Below are positions 58,801-64,000 of a stretch of 64,000 bases of DNA, one piece after another. The notes under the pieces are model-generated. The model was not told where the DNA came from. It did not search any database and saw nothing but the letters and a program-made list of their open reading frames with translations. Position numbers and translations under genes: made by a program. The stretch's first letter is position 1; each line of letters begins with the position of its first letter. Source of the stretch: Pachypanchax playfairii (Eukaryota; Chordata; Actinopteri; Cyprinodontiformes; Aplocheilidae); contig SSNP01000038.1 in NCBI GenBank assembly GCA_006937955.1, forward strand, positions 1,645,109 through 1,709,108. The letters are read 5' to 3'.

Positions 58801-60527
58801 CGTTTGTTTCAGTGTTTTCAGGCTCGTCTTTGTTTGCCGACTGTTCTGAGGAACGCTGTTCTGCTTCCTTTCTAAGTTCACGTTGATCCTTTTCTATTTT
58901 TAACACCTGCAGCGAGAAGACATCAAATTCAGCACACAGGAAGTTCTGACAGCTTCTGATTCCCACATGCTGCACAAACCTTATCCAGCAGTTTCTCTGT
59001 GACTTCGTTTAGAGGATCATGAGAAAACCTGCAATTTGCTTCCTGCAAACATTTTCCTCTCCTGTGAAAAAACTTGCAAGGAAACGACTGTGATAATCGG
59101 TATAAGAAACATATAACAGCTGGAACAATCGTAAGTGGAACACAATGTGAAAGCTGCGCAGACTGCAGCAGCTGAGGAAAGGATATGGTGCATGAACGGA
59201 CAGCCGTCTCCTTTTAAGCAGAATCCCTGGACGTAAAATTTACAGGGTTCTTTAAGTAGATCATTGTAACCCTGAATATGTTCCAGCTGACATTTATCCT
59301 CCTGCACAAAGAGAGAGGAAAGAATGCCATGAAAGAAATACTGCATGAAGATTTATTTAGTAAATTCTGCTGGTTAGTTCTAGTTAATCCTGCCTTGATG
59401 CATCGACCATGAAGAAAATGTCGACACAGTAATCGTCCGTCCACCAGCAGAGCGTTCTGGTCCTTGAACTCCTGAGTCATGTATTTGGGTTTAACCTTGA
59501 TGTTGTGAGAAGAAAAACGGATCAGAATAAAGCAGAATGTTTCCTAACAGTCGAGTCTTTTACCTGCTCAGTGGATTTACTGTTTCTTTCATCTCTCTTC
59601 TGTGAAAATCTCCCCCTGCCTCTGCGCGGGTGCTGTTCCTGCTTCCTGACGTTACAGTTCTGTTTATTCTTGGAGTTCTGTCTGCTGTTGTAATCCGGTT
59701 TATACTGGTGGTTATTTCTCGTTTCTTCAGCACGGCCAGCAGGAGAACGTGAACGTTTGGTGCTTCGGTCCTGAAAGTCATTGAATTTTAGGGAGTCTGA
59801 AGTTTGGCACTCGTAACGTCTCTTCTGTGAAAAGAAAACAGAAAACTAGAAAATATTAGTAAAGAAACTTAAGAAGCACCATATTTTACTCCCCGTTGGC
59901 TGAAGACGGTCTCTGATCTGCTGAGGTTGGTGTTTCCATGAAGAGTTTCTGACACGTCTCATCATACAAACACGTAATTTAACTGAAACAAAGACTCAGT
60001 TTATTATTAATAAGAAGAAACTCCTTTGTTGTTTGTAACTTCCTGAAGTAAAATCCATCCCTGAGGATGAAGCCCCAAGGCCATCAATCCGTCTCCAGCT
60101 CCATCCTGCGTCACTCATGAACACCTAAACTGTCCGTTAGAAACAAAGACTCACTGCCAACTTAATATTGCAAAACACATCAAATAAGGAACAGAATTTT
60201 GTGACTGGAACAAAAACCCTGAAGGAAACTGACCTTCAGAAAGTCTGAAGAGCTGCGAAACATAAAGAACCGAGAGGTCCAGGACTTCTGCAGGTGAACT
60301 TACCTTCCTGTTGGACGCAGGCTGGTGTGATTTCCTCTTTCTGCCCCTTGAATTATCCTCATTTCTGTTCCTAAAAACATCAAAGCGTTAAGAAACACAT
60401 CAGAACGCGCACGCGCCTGGTTCTTACCAAACATGTGATTTTACCTGGAGGTGAGGTCTGACGGATCAGGTCTCCTCACAGCTTCATCAACGCCACACAG
60501 TTTGGAAAACAAGCTCGTGAACGCCAT
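55900..60527 (-). CDS. triple CCCH zinc-finger protein of the ZC3H4/6/8 type
   Basis: Exons, 5' to 3' on minus: 60527-60445, 60370-60304, 59824-59564, 59495-59394, 59301-59187, 59089-58980, 58906-58770, 57884-56320, 56200-56105, 56027-55900, totalling 887 aa. It starts MAFTSLFSKLCGVDEAVRRP. A basic Arg/Ser-rich region follows, then three CCCH fingers: CRHFLHGRCIK/EDKCQLEH (Cx7Cx5Cx3H), CKFYVQGFCLKGDGCPFMH (Cx7Cx5Cx3H) and CKFFHRRGKCLQEANCRFSH (Cx8Cx5Cx3H). The finger order and linkers match ZC3H4, ZC3H6 and ZC3H8, nuclear RNA-binding proteins. The long Ser/Thr/Gln-rich exon 57884-56320 is low-complexity and carries three 13-aa repeats (TSDQGGFSS-type, about 56750-56870). The intron inside finger 1 seems to use a GC donor. 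The intron after finger 2 has an AT-AC (U12) pair. The last exon either reads to the stop at 55900 or splices at 55952. The exact orthologue is not certain. Confidence 0.85.
56750..56870 (-). repeat. 39-bp coding tandem repeat, three copies
   Basis: Within the long exon of the zinc-finger gene, a 39-base unit ('ccgccctgatctgacgttct' core on plus) is repeated three times in frame. It encodes a TSDQGGFSSGFSR-like 13-mer. Copies differ by a few bases, with the last being SSRFSKT. Confidence 0.9.
58178..58596. mobile_element. Harbinger-like MITE in zinc-finger gene intron 7
   Basis: The ends are inverted repeats: 'tggagcttttccactgg' at 58178 and 'ccagttgaaaagcacca' ending 58596. The same three bases, 'tat', flank both sides (58175-58177 and 58597-58599). 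The interior includes 'tacctactcggcccctcctg' and 'gactcaccccgactcgacac', wording typical of fish PIF/Harbinger-related elements. There is no transposase frame. Confidence 0.7.
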
Positions 60528-60861
60528 TTATTCTCACAGGATTGTTTGTTTACAGATAACTGTCAAAGTAAACAAACACGATCACCTGCGCGCGCGAGAG
60601 AGAGACTCGGGTTGGCGGTCGGAAGTTTCCCTGAAGTGAATAAAAAGTTACCTGCTGCAGACTGAAGGTGTTTCAGATCTACACAAAGTCTCAGTCTAAT
60701 AAACAGTCTGATTCTTAGGTGTATCTGCAGAACCATAGACGTCTATGTGCAGAACATGCTGCAGAACTTCCTGACTTTTTCTTCTTCTGGGGGTGAATTA
60801 ACGTTCATGGTGTTGAACGCCCCCTGCTGCTTCGGAGGTTCAACTACAACTCAGCCCAAAG

Positions 60862-60942
<81 letters not shown>

Positions 60943-61840
60943 TGTGTTGATATTTTCCTTAAGAGCTGTCAAGACTTTCTTGGAATATTTTTGAATAGTT
61001 CTCAGGATTTTCTGTTTTTTGTCTCATTTAGCTATTTTTCAGTCCTTGTTCTTGATCATAACAACATTTTACTAAATGTGTGTTTATAAAAGTGTGGAAA
61101 ACTAAAGAAAACAAGTCAGATCTAAATAAAACCTCTAAACCTGAAGAAACAGTTAGAAAACCTGAAACAGATCCAACGATCTTCAGCTGACAGCTGTTTG
61201 GACTCCATTATTTGGAATGATAATAAATCCTGTTTTCTGCTTATTAAACTTTTTTATTTTTGGTATTTTTCATATTTTAAACAAAAGAAATTGATACAAA
61301 TGGTGTTTGTTTTTGCCAGATGATAACAAAGACCCAATTTAAATATTAATGGTTTGGTTTTTAAACATGATGAATGAAGAAACTTGTTTAAAGTAAAACC
61401 TTGAAGGAGCTTCAGAAATTCAGAATAAATAAAACTCACAAACTCTAAATATTAAAACTAAATCTGGTCATTTAAAGCAACATTGAAAGAAATGAGGTGT
61501 GAAGTATCATGAGCACATTGGGGAGTGACTCACCTGGATCACCTGTCTGTCCTCACCTGGATCATTGGGTAAAAGATCATGTTGAGGGACTTTAAACTGA
61601 GACTTCATCGTTGAAGCACAACACAGATTTTACAACATGTTCAAATACGAGACAAACTACAAACGTTGGTGAAGTTTTTGGGAGAATGTAAAATAAAACA
61701 AAGTGAGCTCATTGTTATGTGATGTCATGTGATTCATGATGACTGATGCTTTCTAATGGTTTTCCTGGAAGCATCATTCATTTATGTCTCCTTTCATTGA
61801 TTTTATTTTACTCTGAAAGACAATTACACATAAATTTACT
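60528..61840. other. divergent intergenic region, zinc-finger gene to pla2g12b
   Basis: A CpG-containing segment at about 60570-60640 probably belongs to the zinc-finger gene promoter. A (CTAA)n run lies at 60866-60939. The remainder is AT-rich and I see no exon in it. Confidence 0.5.
60866..60939. repeat. (CTAA)n microsatellite, about 18 units
   Basis: Uninterrupted 'ctaa' tetranucleotide run, apparently pure. Confidence 0.97.
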
Positions 61841-61841
61841 G

Positions 61842-61848
61842 TATAAAA
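61842..61848 (+). promoter_or_regulatory. pla2g12b: putative TATA box of pla2g12b
   Basis: 'tataaaaag' lies about 280 bases upstream of the start codon. With normal spacing this places the transcription start near 61873 and gives a 5' UTR of about 250 bases without an intron. A tissue-specific, TATA-driven promoter would suit a secreted liver/gut gene. This is inference. Confidence 0.45.
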
Positions 61849-62124
61849 AGCAGGAAGGTTAACGTCGTCATGTTGTTCTTCTGTGTAATCTGAGCTAGAT
61901 TAAATCTAAAGACACTGATCTGCCGTGTCTGAACAGTGAGCAGGAACTCAGTAATCAACAGAATGATAAAAGCTCTGACATGTGGTGAGATAGAAGCTGG
62001 ACTTTGTTCCTCCACATGTGAGGCCATCCCTGAGTTTGGCTCAAAGTTCAGGTCACGCCGTCAGTTCCAGTCTCACCTCACTGAAGACCAAACCGAGTCC
62101 ACATTGTACCATCTGCGCCTCAGG

Positions 62125-63962
62125 ATGACCCGCTGGGCTCTTCTCGTTCCCCTCCTGATGGGCCTGTTCACGCTCAGAGCTGTCAGTCAGGACGCTGGAG
62201 ATGCAGTGACACCTTCACCACCTCTAAGTCCGTCAGGTGAGGCTTCTGATGGCACCCAGGCAGGTGAAGATGAGGACCAGGAGTGGGGGATGAACTCCCT
62301 CAGAGGCAGTTTTGAGACAGTCAGCGGCTACTTTGACTCAATGCTGGAGTTCATGGGTGGAAGAGATGGCGTGTGTCAGTACCGCTGCAGATACGGTAAG
62401 TCTGAAAGTTTTTCATTAAAAATAAAAGTATTTATTTACATTTAAGGAAAAATGATTTTATAATGCAAATATTCTGAAAGAGGCCTGAATTTAATATGCC
62501 ATCTTTCCTATATTGAAGTAAAACTGTACAATCTCATTAATATCACATGTAAAAATGAACATATGAACATACAGATGAACAGATTCATTCAGCTCCCAGC
62601 TGAGATTTAGGCTGATATCCACATGTGTAGTTTGTATGAGAAGCGGCTGCTCTTTATTTCTTCAACAATGTGTTTAAATTAAAATATTATTTACCTGCTC
62701 ATCAAAGCATAAACACTTAATTTTAAATAAACATTTGTAAAATGATTGTGAGACACTTTCAGCAATAGAAAATTAGTTCATTTGTTTTAAAGCAAATACA
62801 CACACAAACAATTAAAAAAAAAAAGTTTGACTGTCTCCAGCCAGCACAAAAACATTGAAAATAGTCCAGAAAGATTAGAAATGTTTTATCAACCACATAC
62901 AAATGTTTATATGACATCTACTTGTTTTGAAAAGGTTTTCAAAAAAACATTGAAATGAGGTTTAAAAGTAACTTTGTTCAGTGAAGGCTGCATAAACTGT
63001 CACATTATTTTAAAAACTTGAATCTATAATAATACATGGTACTAATTAATATAATATACTCCCATGCTCCCTATAATATACTTACACCAAAGTGTCCAAC
63101 ACATCGTAAGACTTCAAGGCTAAATGCAGGACTCGGTCTCGCCGCTCATGTCAGTGATGCAAGATCGAATTAAAGAGCAACTCACCTCCAAAACAACTTT
63201 TTATGCTTATAAACTGTATTAGTGGGTCTTTAATGCAATCTTTCAGTTTCTATACATTTTTTTACATTTTCATGTAAACTTATTAAATTCTACACTTTTT
63301 GGTTTAAAAACATCTGAGTGCTGCCCTCTTATGGTTGAAGTGTGGCTACTGCATTTGAACTTTGTGATTGGCTGAAAGCGGTACATCTTTTCCAGTCTTC
63401 ATGTCACAGACACGCCCCCTGGGTTTGGGTATAAAACCATCTCTCAGACACACCAGCCCTGCGGCCAGTTTGGAGTGGAAATTGATTTTGTTTTTCAGGT
63501 TAGCATTATTATCACATTAGCACTTAGTTAGCATAGCTGTATGAAGAACCTTCACTCATCACTATAAATATGTGTTGTATATTTCGGCTGACGGGGCTCA
63601 GCTAACAGTTTAAACTCAAATCATAGTAAAAATCCTCAAGAAAACATATTTACAGATAATAAACATGAAAAAAATCATGTCGAAACATCAGTTACACTCT
63701 GTTATTTATGTCTGCAGCCGAGCAGCTCGTGTTTTAATTCCTCCAAATGTTTGAGGCAAACTTCCATAGTCACTTTTATCTAGATTTTAATCTTTAAAAA
63801 CATGTTCAAACAGACCAAGTCCAGCTCTGCTTCTCTGATCTGGAGTGAAAAGCATCGTTTTTTGTTTTATCAGGTAAAGCTCCTCTTCCTCGTCCTGGAT
63901 ACAAGATGCCGGAGCCTGATGGATGCAGTTCCTACTTTTTTGGTATTCCTATTCCAGATGGG
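62125..63962 (+). CDS. pla2g12b: group XIIB secreted phospholipase A2-like protein, 5' part (gene runs off window)
   Basis: Two coding exons are present, 62125-62395 and 63874-63962, with a donor at 63963; the rest lies beyond the window. MTRWALLVPLLMGLFTLRAV is a clear signal peptide. After an acidic spacer come LRGSFETVSGYFDSMLEFMGG, then GVCQYRCRYGKAPLPRPGY and GCSSYFFGIPIPDG. The Cys pattern and CRYGKAP.PRPGYK wording match PLA2G12B better than PLA2G12A (which reads CSDGSKPFPRYGYK). In mammals PLA2G12B is secreted, catalytically inactive and tied to triglyceride-rich lipoprotein secretion from liver and gut. The catalytic-site region is not in this window, so activity cannot be judged. 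An upstream in-frame ATG at 61936 is less likely because the signal peptide starts at 62125. Confidence 0.9.
63150..63500 (+). other. TATA- and CCAAT-containing block in pla2g12b intron 1
   Basis: The order is 'gtgattggctgaaagc' (reverse CCAAT at about 63366), 'cacgccccctgggtttggg' (GC-box-like) and 'tataaaacc' at about 63430. These look like a compact promoter in the sense direction. It may equally be an interspersed repeat: the preceding 'ccaaaacaactttttatgct' and 'ataaactgtattagtgggtc' phrases look repeat-like. No coding exon is attached. Confidence 0.35.
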
Positions 63963-64000
63963 GTGAGTTTCCTAATTTTAATGAGTGACATTTAAACAAA

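Noticed and set aside
61936..62124. Upstream in-frame start that would add 63 residues before the pla2g12b signal peptide
   Set aside because: It would bury a classic signal peptide inside the protein. The start at 62125 fits the secreted family.
1..64000. CRISPR array, operon, prophage or other bacterial system
   Set aside because: All genes are intron-containing vertebrate genes. The regular repeats present have no unique spacers.

Overview
This is a 64 kb window of a vertebrate nuclear genome, almost certainly a ray-finned (teleost) fish. The genes have many short exons with GT-AG introns. The proteins match vertebrate families closely. Typical fish repeats are scattered through introns and intergenic DNA: a tRNA-like SINE head, RTE-type LINE debris, hAT-like and Harbinger-like miniature elements, and long CA runs. 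There are no bacterial features. One run of 323 Ns and a few single Ns mark it as a draft assembly.

Layout, left to right. (1) 999-4749 (+): a secernin-2-like gene, 7 coding exons, 419 aa. (2) 7471-10076 (+): alyref, the Aly/REF mRNA export adaptor, with RTE retrotransposon debris in its first intron. (3) 10850-19061 (+): arhgdia (Rho GDP-dissociation inhibitor alpha, 203 aa), with a GC-rich noncoding first exon. alyref and arhgdia are also neighbours in human. (4) 20362-32956 (-): a myosin phosphatase targeting subunit, best fit ppp1r12c, 19 visible coding exons. The assembly gap at 28908-29230 very probably hides one or two ankyrin-repeat exons. (5) 34782-37151 (+): qprt, quinolinate phosphoribosyltransferase, 296 aa. 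(6) 39504-52819 (+): an I-domain leukocyte-type integrin alpha chain (ITGAL/ITGAM-like, 1182 aa). (7) 55900-60527 (-): a CCCH zinc-finger protein of the ZC3H4/6/8 type (887 aa in my model). It has a U12-type AT-AC intron and a probable GC-AG intron in the zinc-finger region. (8) 62125-63962 (+, runs off the right edge): the first two coding exons of a group XIIB secreted phospholipase A2-like gene.

The genes serve unrelated housekeeping or tissue functions: mRNA export, Rho and myosin control, NAD synthesis, leukocyte adhesion and lipid secretion. I see no evidence of an operon-like or co-regulated system. Gene pairs alternate between tandem (scrn2/alyref/arhgdia, qprt/integrin), convergent (arhgdia with ppp1r12c, integrin with the zinc-finger gene) and divergent (ppp1r12c with qprt, the zinc-finger gene with pla2g12b). 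All exon models below were built by eye from splice signals, reading phase and family resemblance. Reading phase closes exactly in every complete model.

The most interesting items are the AT-AC/GC-AG intron cluster in the zinc-finger gene, the integrin's altered membrane-proximal GFFKR motif, three short introns that are multiples of three and stop-free, an apparently exact 369-bp tandem duplication, and a complex 6/12-mer minisatellite that creates spurious ORFs in many frames. I found no convincing previously undescribed multi-gene system.
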